Under the pieces are notes generated by a model. It was not told the origin of the DNA and did not search any database. It saw only the letters and a program-made list of their open reading frames with translations. A stretch of DNA of 64,000 nucleotides from Alkalicoccobacillus porphyridii (GTDB taxonomy: Bacteria > Bacillota > Bacilli > Bacillales > Bacillaceae_D): the NCBI RefSeq assembly GCF_007293315.1, contig NZ_VLXZ01000005.1:62001-126000 (forward strand). The letters are read 5' to 3'. The position numbers and the translations under genes are program-made. Positions 27,900-37,388 of this stretch are shown one piece after another (position 1 is the first letter of the stretch; each line of letters starts with the position of its first letter).

Positions 27900-27913
27900 A
27901 GAAAGCGTTTTCA
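27900..27913 (-). promoter_or_regulatory. Candidate cre site (CcpA) before yesM-like gene
   Basis: Read on the minus strand, TGAAAACGCTTTCT matches the Bacillus cre consensus TGWAANCGNTNWCA except for the last base. It lies about 17 bases upstream of the GTG start, where CcpA binding would repress the two-component pair when preferred sugars are present. Confidence 0.65.
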
Positions 27914-28020
27914 TTACATTATACCGTATTTTTATATAGTGGATAAAATAAATTTATATATGGTTTTTTTGGCATTATTAAAGGAGCCGCCATATCAATT
28001 GGCATCATTATGTGGAATAT

Positions 28021-28057
28021 AAAAAAGCCGCAACCCTTGATGGATTGCGGCTTTTTC
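28021..28057. terminator. Terminator after rlmN
   Basis: The stem AAAAAGCCGCAA / TTGCGGCTTTTT forms a strong symmetric hairpin 12 bases past the rlmN stop. The same A/T flanks would serve either strand. Confidence 0.88.
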
Positions 28058-28068
28058 TTTGAATTATC

Positions 28069-29136
28069 TCAAACTTTTTCTTTTTTCTTTTCTTGTTTAC
28101 TTCTTAATTGACCGCAGGCTGCATCAATGTCAGCACCTTGTTCAAGTCGAACACCACAATTAATGCCTTTTTTCTTCAATGTATCAAAGAATTCCGAGAT
28201 CGCTTCCGGTGTACTACGCTGGTAATCTCCGTGCTCATCAACGGGGTTATAAGGGATGAGGTTCACGTAAGAAAGATGGCGTTTATCCCCAATTAATTCT
28301 GCTAACTGAAGTGCTGCTGCCTTATGATCATTTACATCATTAATAAGAATATATTCATACGTCACACGACGATTTGTTTTTTCTAGATAATACTCAATCG
28401 AATCCATTAGCTTTTCAATTGGAAAAGCTTTGTTAATTTTCATAATACGAGTACGAAGTTCATTGTTAGGCGCATGAAGCGAAACAGCTAGGTTCACCTG
28501 AAGCTTTAGATCAGCAAACTCATAAATTTTGTTTGCAAGTCCACTTGTAGAAACAGTAATGTGACGTGCACCAATGGCAAGTCCTTTATGGTCTTTAATT
28601 ATTTCAAGAAAATCGACCGTGTTTTGGAAGTTATCAAACGGTTCACCAATTCCCATTACAACAATATGACTAACCCGCTCTTCTTGTCCTTTTGTATCAA
28701 GGTGCAGCTGAACATTCATAATCTGCTCAACAATTTCACCACTTGTAAGATCACGGTTTTTTGTTAATAATCCACTTGCACAGAAGCTACAACCAATATT
28801 ACAACCAACCTGAGTCGTTACACATACTGATAAACCATATTTGTGTCTCATTAAAACTGTTTCAATTAAGTTCCCATCCTGCAAACGGAATAAGAACTTC
28901 ATTGTACCGTCTTTTGATTCTTGACGAACATGCTCCGTCAGCGTTTGGATAGAGAAGTTCTCCTCTAACACATCAATACATTCTTTGTTCACGTTATTCA
29001 TTTGGTTAAAGCTTGTAACACGCTTACGATACAACCAATCCCACACTTGTGATGCGCGGAATTTCTTGTGACCGTGCTCTAATAACCACGCCGTTAATTG
29101 ATCCATCGTTAAACCATAAATGGATGGCTTATTCAT
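28069..29136 (-). CDS. rlmN: 23S rRNA (adenine(2503)-C2)-methyltransferase RlmN
   Basis: The 355-residue radical SAM enzyme has the cluster motif CNIGCSFC (three Cys spaced CxxxCxxC near residue 118), [20 protein letters not shown] and the conserved Cys near the C-terminus ([20 protein letters not shown] region). It methylates A2503 of 23S rRNA and also A37 of some tRNAs. Length is typical of Bacillus RlmN. GAGG lies nine bases before the ATG. Single-gene unit with its own terminator. Confidence 0.95.
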   Translation of the reverse strand: MNKPSIYGLTMDQLTAWLLEHGHKKFRASQVWDWLYRKRVTSFNQMNNVNKECIDVLEENFSIQTLTEHVRQESKDGTMKFLFRLQDGNLIETVLMRHKYGLSVCVTTQVGCNIGCSFCASGLLTKNRDLTSGEIVEQIMNVQLHLDTKGQEERVSHIVVMGIGEPFDNFQNTVDFLEIIKDHKGLAIGARHITVSTSGLANKIYEFADLKLQVNLAVSLHAPNNELRTRIMKINKAFPIEKLMDSIEYYLEKTNRRVTYEYILINDVNDHKAAALQLAELIGDKRHLSYVNLIPYNPVDEHGDYQRSTPEAISEFFDTLKKKGINCGVRLEQGADIDAACGQLRSKQEKKKEKV

Positions 29137-29239
29137 AATAAAAACCTCATTTCAACTATTTAATTCTATTATCAACTGATTTTTTCAGTCTTCATTTTTA
29201 TACAAGTAACATCAACCACTTATTATAGCAAGAATACAA

Positions 29240-29271
29240 CAAAAAATCCAGATACAAAACCGCATCTGGAT
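29240..29271 (-). terminator. Terminator after the heme monooxygenase gene
   Basis: The 8-bp stem ATCCAGAT / ATCTGGAT around a 10-base loop is followed on the minus strand by TTTTTT, 15 bases past the stop. Confidence 0.8.
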
Positions 29272-29286
29272 GTTTACTTGCAATCA

Positions 29287-29610
29287 TTAGTTTGACTTAC
29301 TATGGTGCTCCACTGTATAAGCCTCTAATTGATTAGACTGTGCAGCCGGACGTTCACTCTCAGAGCTTGGTTTGCTCTTGCTTTGATGGGCCTTTTGGAA
29401 AGCATCACTTTCTAGCCAGTTTTCATAGTCCTGCTTCGTTTCCCATTTTGTGAATACTACTTGTTTTCCATCGTCCTTTTCATTATTTAAAAAGAGAAAC
29501 TCTAGGCAACCTGGTACATTGCTCATATTATCAGCCGATTTAGCGAAGCGTTCTGTTAGCATCGCTTTTCGTTCACTTGGTACATGTAATTCGTTCATTA
29601 CTACATACAT
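29287..29610 (-). CDS. IsdG-like heme-degrading monooxygenase
   Basis: The 107-residue protein aligns by eye with IsdG/IsdI over its whole length and keeps the catalytic triad Asn6 (VVMNELHV), Trp65 (NWLESDAF) and His75 (FQKAHQ), matching Asn7-Trp67-His77 of IsdG. IsdG enzymes open heme oxidatively to release iron and a staphylobilin-type product. There is no heme transporter nearby, so it may serve intracellular heme turnover. The ATG at 29610 is chosen because AAAGGG lies eight bases upstream; an in-frame GTG three codons earlier is the alternative. Confidence 0.82.
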   Translation of the reverse strand: MYVVMNELHVPSERKAMLTERFAKSADNMSNVPGCLEFLFLNNEKDDGKQVVFTKWETKQDYENWLESDAFQKAHQSKSKPSSESERPAAQSNQLEAYTVEHHSKSN

Positions 29611-29720
29611 TGAATTCACCCTTTCTCATCTCTACTTTTTACTATAAAGGTTTTCATTAAACGCAGCAAACATGTATAATTAATTTGGCAGATTAACGCA
29701 CGGAAGGACATGATGGTTTT

Positions 29721-30677
29721 ATGCTAAAAAGAGGGTTACTCTCAGGTCTCTCCACTACATGGACACTGAGTAAAGTCATTTTTCCAATCACATTATTTAT
29801 CACTATTCTTGGTTATACCCCCATTCTTCATTGGCTTGCCTCCGCTTTATCTCCACTTATGAAGGTCATTGGCCTTTCAGGTGAAGCAGCGATCCCGTTA
29901 GTCATAGGTAATGCTTTAAATTTGTACGCAGGCATTGGCGCAATCTTAAGCTTGGATCTGACGGTAAAAGAGGTTTTTATACTAGCGGTTATGCTCTCAT
30001 TCTCACATAATTTATTTGTTGAATCCGCCGTCGCAGCAAAGGTTGGACTTAGAATGTCAGTCATACTTGCGGTGCGAATTGGCTTAGCTCTCGTTTCTGC
30101 TTTTGTCATTAACTTAGTTTGGCAAGGAGGAGGAGAACAAGCAGTATATGGTTTTGGTTCGAGCTCACATGCCGCTGCTCCAACGCCTGAAACAATGAGT
30201 TGGTTGGCGATTGTATGGGAGGGGATTGCAGCAGGAATAACGGGGATTTTACAGCTTGCTTTAATAGTGATCCCTCTTATGATGGTCGTACAAATCATGC
30301 GAGAGAAGAATTGGTTAAAAGCCATCGCAAACAGTCTTTCGCCATTAACAAATCTAATTGGCGTAGAGAAAAATACGTCCATTACGCTAGCGTCCGGGTT
30401 AACCATTGGGTTAGCTTACGGTGCAGGTGTCATGATTGACGCAGTCAAAGAAGACAAAGTGAAAAAGAAGGACCTATATATTGTGTTTATCTTTTTGGTT
30501 GCATGCCATGCTGTAGTGGAGGACACACTGGTCTTTTTAGTTCTAGGTATACCTGTTTGGCCTTTACTCCTAATAAGAGTGGTCACGGCATTATTGCTAA
30601 CAATAGCCATCTCACGAATTTGGAATCAATATGATAAGAAACAAAGCAAACAAACAGAAGAAACCTACGCACATTAA
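29721..30677 (+). CDS. Nucleoside-recognition (Gate) domain membrane protein
   Basis: The 318-residue integral membrane protein has about eight hydrophobic segments and two Gate-like repeats, the first near IPLVIGNALNLYAGIGAI and the second near ITLASGLTIGLAYGAGVMID. The same fold occurs in NupC carriers, FeoB gates and SpmA/SpmB. It likely forms a transport gate, substrate unknown. GGAAGG lies 14 bases before the ATG, somewhat far, but no better in-frame start exists. It stands alone and is followed by a strong terminator. Confidence 0.78.
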   Translation: MLKRGLLSGLSTTWTLSKVIFPITLFITILGYTPILHWLASALSPLMKVIGLSGEAAIPLVIGNALNLYAGIGAILSLDLTVKEVFILAVMLSFSHNLFVESAVAAKVGLRMSVILAVRIGLALVSAFVINLVWQGGGEQAVYGFGSSSHAAAPTPETMSWLAIVWEGIAAGITGILQLALIVIPLMMVVQIMREKNWLKAIANSLSPLTNLIGVEKNTSITLASGLTIGLAYGAGVMIDAVKEDKVKKKDLYIVFIFLVACHAVVEDTLVFLVLGIPVWPLLLIRVVTALLLTIAISRIWNQYDKKQSKQTEETYAH

Positions 30678-30683
30678 TAAATA

Positions 30684-30726
30684 AAGGGTGGAGCGATTAA
30701 CAAACATCGCTCCACCCTCTTTTTTG
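30684..30726. terminator. Strong bidirectional terminator
   Basis: A 13-bp perfect stem (AGGGTGGAGCGAT / ATCGCTCCACCCT) with a TAACAAAC loop is followed by TTTTTT, between convergent genes. Confidence 0.92.
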
Positions 30727-30728
30727 TA

Positions 30729-31664
30729 TTAAAAAGTAATGACAATCTTTCCGACAGCATGATGCGTTTCACTCAAAGCATGTGCATCATAGATTCCTTT
30801 TCTACTAAATGGGAAGGTTGATCCTACAATGGATTTCACCTTTTTATCCTCTAAAAGGTCAGCAAACTCCTGTAACTGCTCACCACTAGGTTCTAACCAG
30901 ATGCCTTTAGCAATCACACTCTTAGACTTTGCTAAATCTTGATCAGGCTCTCCAACAATCGAGATCAACCTGCCTGTTTCTGACTTAAGTACGTTAAAAC
31001 TGTCTTCCGCAACCTGACCTCCCATCGTATCAAACACGAGATCAATATCTGATAGAAGCTCTTTAAAGTCTTCTTTCTTATAATCAATGACCTGATCTGC
31101 TCCTAAAGAATACAACAGCTCATGATTCTTTTCACTTGCCGTTGTGATGACATGTGCACCGGCATTTTTCGCAAGTTGAATAGCAAATACGCCAACACCA
31201 CCAGCACCTGCATGAATCAGTACTTTTTCACCTGCTTTGAGACCCCCATGGGTAAACAATGCCTGCCATGCTGTTAGACCTGCTAATGGGACAGCTGCAG
31301 CTTCCTCAAATGAAATAGAATCTGGTATTCTCGACAGTAAATGATCATCAACAGCCGTATACTCTGCATACGTACCAAAACGAGTGGTGTCTGGACGAGT
31401 AAATACACGGTCTCCTACCTTCCACTTCGAACTATTTGAACCAACTTCGGATATCGTGCCTGCAGCATCCCAACCAAGAATGATTGGGAATGACCAATCA
31501 AACATCCCTTTTAGATAACCTTCTCGTAGCTTCCAATCAATCGGATTGATGGAGGTTGCCTCAAGCTTTACAACCACTTGATTTGATTCAGGAGTCGGTT
31601 TAGACACCTCTTGTTCTACCAATTCTTCCTTGCTACCATATTGATTAATGACAACTGCTTTCAT
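30729..31664 (-). CDS. NADPH:quinone reductase-like MDR oxidoreductase
   Basis: The 311-residue medium-chain dehydrogenase/reductase has the opening MKAVVINQYGSKEELV, the catalytic-domain stretch ATSINPIDWKLREGY and the cofactor motif HAGAGGVGVFAIQLAK near residue 150. It lacks the zinc-binding cysteines, so it belongs with quinone or enoyl reductases that use NADPH. Substrate not evident. GGAG precedes the ATG. Confidence 0.87.
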   Translation of the reverse strand: MKAVVINQYGSKEELVEQEVSKPTPESNQVVVKLEATSINPIDWKLREGYLKGMFDWSFPIILGWDAAGTISEVGSNSSKWKVGDRVFTRPDTTRFGTYAEYTAVDDHLLSRIPDSISFEEAAAVPLAGLTAWQALFTHGGLKAGEKVLIHAGAGGVGVFAIQLAKNAGAHVITTASEKNHELLYSLGADQVIDYKKEDFKELLSDIDLVFDTMGGQVAEDSFNVLKSETGRLISIVGEPDQDLAKSKSVIAKGIWLEPSGEQLQEFADLLEDKKVKSIVGSTFPFSRKGIYDAHALSETHHAVGKIVITF

Positions 31665-31782
31665 TGTAATTCACTCCTTTAAACGTTTAGCATGCTATTT
31701 TACTATTCCCGATTTGAGTAGAATAAAGCATAGCCTATTGATTGTCCCGTTGTAAAAATCGGTTAATAATGAGTGATGCTTT

Positions 31783-33813
31783 TTAGTGATCGGCTGGTGT
31801 TTGTGCATTCTCAGCTACTGCAGATTCAACATAATTTAGGTATCTTCTTAATTTTTGAGTTGTTTCTCTTGATGTACTGTTTTCTTGGAATAATTGCTGT
31901 GTAACACGGCGCATCTCTTCCATAACTTGATAATGCAAGTCCAATACCTGATGTTCAAGAACAGGATCCACATCGAGATCTGATTCACTAATCCGATGTA
32001 GCACTCTTTCATATAGAGGGATTAGATTCATACATGCCGAGTGATTCTCTTCCGATTTTAAGCCCTTATGCAGATCAGTAATAATTTGAGCATATACTCT
32101 TGCAAGAATTTCACGGACTTGACCCCCATCCTCCTCATTCAATTTATTGTGCTTAGTACCAGGAAAAACTCTTTGAGCCAAACGTTTTAGACGGATTGCA
32201 AATAATGAAAACCATGTTTTATGACTAAGCACTTCATCAATCATTTGCAAACGTAATTGAAGATAGTCAACAACTGCTTTCTTTAGTTCTTTATTTGTTC
32301 TAAGTTCTTCTGTTAAAAGCTTATGCTCTGTTTGCATTGCTTTTAAACGGACGGTATGCTCTTTTCTTTTATGAGCAAAATCCCAGCTCGTACCGCCTCC
32401 ATATACAATATCAACAGAAGCTTGTGAGTACTCTTTAGATAATCTACGAATAGCGAGTCGATTATCCGATGTTCTTAATTCCTGTAGGTAAGCTCTACCT
32501 TCCTCCCACGTTCGATTTGCAGCTTGTTCGAAGTTGAGCTGCTTTTGATCGGTGCCCTCGCCTGCCGTTTGCTTCGAGAGAATCGGAAGAAAGACACTTG
32601 CTATAAGTAAAGTAAGTAAAATCGTACCCGCAGCCAAAAAGATAATTAAATCTCTTTCAGGAAAAGGAGATCCGTCCGAGATGACATACGGAATAGAGAA
32701 TGCCCCTGCTAGCGTTACTGCGCCACGAACACTAGAAACAGTTAGCGTGGTAATCGCTCTGTACTTAGGTAAATCAGATTCTTTATATGTCATTAAAGGC
32801 TTGATCTTTCTCCAGAATAAAGTCAACCATATAAAACGAAGGACAAGTAGGACAAGCGTAATGGCAAAAATGTATGCAAGCACTTCTCCATTTTTAAAGG
32901 TTGGATCGGCGATGACTACTCGGCTGGCATCCGGCACCTGTAAACCAAGAAGCACAAAAACAAGGCCATTCAAAACATATAAGATGACCGACCATGTATG
33001 ATCAGATACCTTCTGAAGCTCTAACGTACGTGATTCAGACCGTTCACGCTCAACAGCATGTACAACACCAGCTGCAACAACTGCTAATATGCCTGAAAAA
33101 CCAAACTCTTCAGCTAAGATATAGATAATGAATGGTGTCATAATTTGAATAAGCATGTGAACCGTAATATCTTCTAGACCGAATCGACGTAATAACACCT
33201 TTATCCAAATGATAAAAAGTGCGAGCAAAGCCCCGGATACTAAACCCCCAATGGCGATTAACAAAAAGCTACCTGTTGCCTGATAGATCGAAAAGAAGCC
33301 TGTAACCGTAGCAGCAACAGCAAATTTAAAGGCAACCAGCCCTGAAGCATCATTCATCAGGCCCTCCCCTTCAAGAAGACGCATAATTCCTTTAGGCATC
33401 TTCATTCGGCTAGCAATCGAGCCGACCGCAACCACATCTGTAGGAGAAAGGATAGCTGCAAGAGCAAAAGCTGCTGGTAAGGGAATGGATGGTATAAGGA
33501 AATGAATAAATGTGCCACCAACAACCACTGTTGCAAACACCAAACCTAAAGCTAATAATAAAATTGGTCTTCTTAGCTTCCAAAGCTCATCACGAGGTGT
33601 AACTTTTCCATCGTTAAATAAGAGTGGTGCGATAAACAATACAAAAAACAACTCAGGCTCCAATGGAATATGAAGCCCGGATGGACTTATAGATATAACA
33701 ACCCCAATTACAATTTGCACCAGAGGAAGTGGTACAAACGGGATAAAGCGCTGAATGACATTTGATAACCCAATAATAAAAAACAAGATCAGGACAATGT
33801 ACATGACTTCCAT
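31783..33813 (-). CDS. CPA1-family sodium/proton antiporter, NhaK-like
   Basis: The 676-residue protein has about 12 membrane helices in its first ~420 residues, including LAAILSPTDVVAVGSIAS and EGLMNDASGLVAFKFA, the signature segments with ion-binding Asp residues of the NhaP/NHE (CPA1) group. A cytosolic C-terminal tail of about 250 charged residues follows, as in Bacillus NhaK (YvgP). It exchanges cytoplasmic sodium (perhaps potassium or lithium) for protons. Single gene with AAGAAGG ahead of the ATG. Confidence 0.88.
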   Translation of the reverse strand: MEVMYIVLILFFIIGLSNVIQRFIPFVPLPLVQIVIGVVISISPSGLHIPLEPELFFVLFIAPLLFNDGKVTPRDELWKLRRPILLLALGLVFATVVVGGTFIHFLIPSIPLPAAFALAAILSPTDVVAVGSIASRMKMPKGIMRLLEGEGLMNDASGLVAFKFAVAATVTGFFSIYQATGSFLLIAIGGLVSGALLALFIIWIKVLLRRFGLEDITVHMLIQIMTPFIIYILAEEFGFSGILAVVAAGVVHAVERERSESRTLELQKVSDHTWSVILYVLNGLVFVLLGLQVPDASRVVIADPTFKNGEVLAYIFAITLVLLVLRFIWLTLFWRKIKPLMTYKESDLPKYRAITTLTVSSVRGAVTLAGAFSIPYVISDGSPFPERDLIIFLAAGTILLTLLIASVFLPILSKQTAGEGTDQKQLNFEQAANRTWEEGRAYLQELRTSDNRLAIRRLSKEYSQASVDIVYGGGTSWDFAHKRKEHTVRLKAMQTEHKLLTEELRTNKELKKAVVDYLQLRLQMIDEVLSHKTWFSLFAIRLKRLAQRVFPGTKHNKLNEEDGGQVREILARVYAQIITDLHKGLKSEENHSACMNLIPLYERVLHRISESDLDVDPVLEHQVLDLHYQVMEEMRRVTQQLFQENSTSRETTQKLRRYLNYVESAVAENAQTPADH

Positions 33814-33889
33814 TTAAATACTAACCTTCTTTCTATGTAAACCAACTACTCTCTCCTAGTATGTGGAGAAAGTCTTTATATCATAAACG

Positions 33890-33918
33890 AAAAAAAGCAG
33901 ATCATGTTCTGATCTGCT
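33890..33918 (-). terminator. Terminator after NADH oxidase gene
   Basis: The stem AGCAGATCA / TGATCTGCT with a five-base loop is followed on the minus strand by a run of T residues, 14 bases past the stop. Confidence 0.88.
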
Positions 33919-33931
33919 CACAGGTAATAGA

Positions 33932-35296
33932 TTAAATTAATACATTTTCATGTTCCGTTTCTTGCTCCAAAGCTTTTAATGCCGCTTTATTTAGATAGTT
34001 CCAAGGCTGATTGTAATGCGGCTGAAAGAAGAAATCTACAAACGCCAAGTCTTCAATGGTTTTATTCTCTTGAATACACACGGATAATGTGTTCACGGCT
34101 TGGGTGAGATCCACTTTGGACATAATTGCTCCGCCGACGATTCGGTTTGTTCCTACTTCGTATACAATTTTTATTTTTACATTTTCAGCAGTAGGCATAA
34201 ATTCAGGTCGGTATGATTCATCAATTGTGATAGATTTCACATTCAATCCGAAAAAGAAAGCATTTGATTCAGTAACCCCTGTTGATGCCATGTTTAGATC
34301 ATACAGCTTTAATCCTGATGTTCCTTGCGTTCCGCGATACTTCACTTTGTTTCCAATAATATTATGAGCTGCAATGGTGCCCATACGAACGGCATTCGTT
34401 GCTAGAGGAATATACGCGTGTGTTTTTGCCGGGTTATAATACACTGCACAGCTATCCCCTGCCCCGTAAATATCCGGGTGACTTGTTTGCATAAAGTCGT
34501 TAAGAATTAATGCTCCATTTGGTAGCATATCTACTTGATTCTTTAATAAATCCGTCTGTGGTTTAAAGCCAACACATAAGAGAACAAGATCTGCTTCATA
34601 TGTTTGTTCAGAAGTCACAACCTGTTGAACAAGACCCTCTTCATTCCCATTAAATTGTAGTACTTTTTCATTTAGTGCCAATTTAACATGATGTTCATGA
34701 AGCTCTTCTTCTACAATATCAGTAAATTCGCGGTCTAAATATTTATTTAAAACTCTGTCCGCTCCCTCAATAAAGGTTACGTTTTTACCATACGCTTCAA
34801 AGGCTTCAACAAGCTCTACGCCGATATAACCCGCTCCAATGACAGCAATATTTGAAGCATCCTGTGCTTTTTGAATGATTTCTTTCGCCTGATGATAGTT
34901 TTTCGCAAGTTGAATGTTTTTTAGCCCTACTCCAGTAATCGGCGGAATAACAGGAGCTGATCCAGTAGCAAGTACAAGCTTATCAAACCAGTCCGTAAAA
35001 ATATCATTTGTTTGCAGGTTTCGAACTTGGATCGTTTTCTTTTCCGTATCAATAGATAGTACCTCATGCTGCATGCGCATGGTGGCTCCTAAAGCTGCTA
35101 GCTGTTCAGGAGATGAATAAAATAAATCCTCCGCCTCTTTTACCACTCCACCTACATGTAATGCAATTCCGCAGGATAAAAATGAAACATTATCATTTCG
35201 TTCATACACAACCACTTCATCTTCTGGCTTCATTTTTAAGATATTTGTAACAGCAGCTGTCCCCGCATGTGTGCATCCAATAACAAGTGTCTTCAT
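33932..35296 (-). CDS. nox: NADH oxidase (H2O-forming type) / CoA-disulfide reductase family
   Basis: The 454-residue flavoprotein has the redox cysteine Cys42 in VSFLSCGIALHVGG, an N-terminal VIGCTHAGTAAV motif whose His is conserved in water-forming NADH oxidases, FAD and NADH Rossmann motifs (IAVIGAGYIGVELVEAF) and a C-terminal dimerisation domain. It should oxidise NADH with oxygen, regenerating NAD. Coenzyme A disulfide reductase is the close alternative. A Rex/Fnr-type palindrome sits just before the ribosome site, which fits a redox-controlled NADH oxidase. Confidence 0.87.
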   Translation of the reverse strand: MKTLVIGCTHAGTAAVTNILKMKPEDEVVVYERNDNVSFLSCGIALHVGGVVKEAEDLFYSSPEQLAALGATMRMQHEVLSIDTEKKTIQVRNLQTNDIFTDWFDKLVLATGSAPVIPPITGVGLKNIQLAKNYHQAKEIIQKAQDASNIAVIGAGYIGVELVEAFEAYGKNVTFIEGADRVLNKYLDREFTDIVEEELHEHHVKLALNEKVLQFNGNEEGLVQQVVTSEQTYEADLVLLCVGFKPQTDLLKNQVDMLPNGALILNDFMQTSHPDIYGAGDSCAVYYNPAKTHAYIPLATNAVRMGTIAAHNIIGNKVKYRGTQGTSGLKLYDLNMASTGVTESNAFFFGLNVKSITIDESYRPEFMPTAENVKIKIVYEVGTNRIVGGAIMSKVDLTQAVNTLSVCIQENKTIEDLAFVDFFFQPHYNQPWNYLNKAALKALEQETEHENVLI

Positions 35297-35319
35297 TTAA
35301 ATTCCTCCATATTTTTATT

Positions 35320-35337
35320 TTGTGATTAATTTCACAT
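35320..35337. promoter_or_regulatory. Rex- or Fnr-type operator upstream of nox
   Basis: TTGTGATTAATTTCACAT contains TGTGA-N6-TCACA, which fits both the Rex operator (TTGTGAAN4TTCACAA) and the Fnr/CRP-type box. It is centred about 32 bp upstream of the start codon. A half-matching second site, TTGTGAAATGTTGAGCAA, lies at about 35413-35430. Rex, which senses NADH/NAD, is the more sensible regulator for an NADH oxidase. Confidence 0.65.
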
Positions 35338-35454
35338 GATTATGCTCACTAATTCACAAGAGAAGGTAAAAATAAAATCTCCCTTGCTTATTTATATGTA
35401 TATCTTATCACATTGTGAAATGTTGAGCAATAGTTTTTTATTTATTTTTAGAAT

Positions 35455-35500
35455 AAAAAAGAGTCTAGCTGACTCAACACATGAGGTGCTGTCAGCTAGT
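35455..35500 (-). terminator. Terminator of the second sugar ABC operon
   Basis: The 9-bp arms CTAGCTGAC and GTCAGCTAG flank a 17-base loop and on the minus strand are followed by a T-rich tract (CTCTTTTTT). Confidence 0.78.
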
Positions 35501-35512
35501 TCTTCATATACC

Positions 35513-36394
35513 TTATTCCTTCACCGAACCGAGTACAATTCCTTTCACAAAATACCTCTGCAAAAATGGATACACCATAATAATCGGCAAGGCCCCAATA
35601 AAAATTTGCGCAGAACGCACAGTTCTTTCTGACATTGCCTTCATTTCATCCGCGTTCACATTCATTTGTGAGTAATCATTTTGCACAATAATTGTTTGTA
35701 AGAATGTAGACAGCGGGAACTTTGAAGCATCTGTTAAATAGATAAGTCCATCAAACCACGAATTCCATTGTCCCACTAACGTGAACAATCCAACTGTAGC
35801 AATGGCTGGTAATGATATCGGGAGATAAATACTAAATAATATTCTGAAGTGTCCAGCTCCATCCATAAGGGCTGCTTCTTCTAAAGATTTTGGTACACCC
35901 GTACGGAAAAAATTTAGCATCAGAATTAAATTAAACACATTAACGGCCCCTGGTAACACCAACGCCCATATCGTATTAATGAGCCCTAGGTTTTGCACAA
36001 GAATATAGGTTGGAATTAGTCCACCATTAAATAGCATAATGAATACTAAAAAGTAGATATAAAATTTTCTTCCCTTAAACTCATGATCCTCTTTTGACAG
36101 TGCATAAGCAGCGAGTGTAATTGTAAATAGACTTACTACTGTTCCAAGAACCGTTCGTGTTATACCGTTCCAAAGCGCGCGTAAGAAATTATCATTTCCA
36201 AGTGTTTGCCCCCAAGCAGACAAGGTAAAATCAATTGGGAGAAATCGTACGAGATTGGCATTAGCCGGAGCCGGAGCACTAAATGAGACTGCTAAGATGT
36301 GAATAAGAGGAATGATACAGATGATGCCTAGTAATGATAGAAACGCAATATTAAAGATGGTAAAAATCCGATAAGATGTACTCATATGATTCAT
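35513..36394 (-). CDS. ABC sugar permease, LplC-like (second system)
   Basis: The six-helix permease of about 293 residues has the EAA loop EEAALMDGAGHFRILFSIYL and the ending VKGIVLGSVKE typical of the LplC group. It is the last gene of a five-gene unit and pairs with the preceding LplB-like permease. The second of three clustered ATGs (36394) has the ideal seven-base spacing from AAAGGAGG. Confidence 0.9.
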   Translation of the reverse strand: MNHMSTSYRIFTIFNIAFLSLLGIICIIPLIHILAVSFSAPAPANANLVRFLPIDFTLSAWGQTLGNDNFLRALWNGITRTVLGTVVSLFTITLAAYALSKEDHEFKGRKFYIYFLVFIMLFNGGLIPTYILVQNLGLINTIWALVLPGAVNVFNLILMLNFFRTGVPKSLEEAALMDGAGHFRILFSIYLPISLPAIATVGLFTLVGQWNSWFDGLIYLTDASKFPLSTFLQTIIVQNDYSQMNVNADEMKAMSERTVRSAQIFIGALPIIMVYPFLQRYFVKGIVLGSVKE

Positions 36395-36407
36395 AATCAT
36401 TCCTCCT

Positions 36408-37367
36408 TTAGAAAATACGATAATTTGCGTATTTATAGGCTAAGCGATAACCAATCACGATTAGAATAAACGCTATTACAGACTTAAATAGCCCTACCGC
36501 TGTTGCGTAACTGAAATTTCCACCAAGTAAGCCTTGACGATATACATAGGTGTCAATAATGTCTCCCTTGTCGTAAACAAGTGGATTGTATAAGTTAAAG
36601 ATCTGGTCAAATCCGGCGTTTAATATATTTCCAAGGGCTAGAGTCGCCACCACAATCGTAATTGGGAGTAATGCCGGCAATGTGATAAACAATACTTGTT
36701 GAAAACGATTGGCTCCATCTACAACAGCCGCTTCATATAGATTAGGGTTTATGCCAGATAAGGCTGCCAAAAAAATAATCGCCGAAAACCCAAAATCCTT
36801 CCATACATCACTTGCTATGACAGTTACGCGAAACCAGTCTCCATTTCCAAGAAAAAAGATTGAATTTATTCCAAAGAAGTTAAGAAACTGGTTCACTAAC
36901 CCCCCATCAACACTTAATAAATCCAGCAATATCCCTCCTAATATAACCCAGGAAAGAAAGTGGGGCAGATAGACCAAAGTCTGTACAGAACGTTTAAAGG
37001 TCATTACTCTTACTTCGTTTAATAGCAAAGCAAAAATAATCGGAATAATTAGTTGAAATACTATTTTAAAGCTAGAGATAACCAGTGTGTTCCAAATGAC
37101 CTGCCTTCCCTCACTGAACTCAAAGATTCGTTTAAATTGCTCGAAACCCACCCATTCTGAACCAGTGAAGCCATGCCATGGTTTAAAGTCTTGGAATGCC
37201 ATGATGATTCCACCCAGGGGCAGATAGTTAAATATGAAAGCTAGAATGATAGCAGGCATAACTAGTACATGAAGTGGCCAATTTCGTTTGAGATTCCAGC
37301 TTTGCTTCTGTTTATGCTTTTCCCCTGACACCTTCATGTCTTGTCGGGCATTACTCAATTCACTCAT
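36408..37367 (-). CDS. ABC sugar permease, LplB-like (second system)
   Basis: The 319-residue permease opens with a hydrophilic, basic N-terminus, then LHVLVMPAIILAFIFNYLP, and has the EAA loop EAAVVDGANRFQQVLFITLP. It forms the membrane channel with the LplC-like partner encoded 13 bases downstream. AAAGGAG precedes the ATG. Confidence 0.9.
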   Translation of the reverse strand: MSELSNARQDMKVSGEKHKQKQSWNLKRNWPLHVLVMPAIILAFIFNYLPLGGIIMAFQDFKPWHGFTGSEWVGFEQFKRIFEFSEGRQVIWNTLVISSFKIVFQLIIPIIFALLLNEVRVMTFKRSVQTLVYLPHFLSWVILGGILLDLLSVDGGLVNQFLNFFGINSIFFLGNGDWFRVTVIASDVWKDFGFSAIIFLAALSGINPNLYEAAVVDGANRFQQVLFITLPALLPITIVVATLALGNILNAGFDQIFNLYNPLVYDKGDIIDTYVYRQGLLGGNFSYATAVGLFKSVIAFILIVIGYRLAYKYANYRIF

Positions 37368-37388
37368 AGCTGTTTCTCACTCCTTTCA

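Noticed and set aside
27957-28020. Possible small RNA or riboswitch upstream of the yesM-like gene
   Set aside because: Only AT-rich sequence and a terminator are visible; no conserved riboswitch pattern was recognised.
29828-30406. 192-codon minus-strand frame opposite the Gate-domain gene
   Set aside because: Long but antisense to a clear membrane protein; composition reflects the complementary strand of hydrophobic codons and no start signal is seen.
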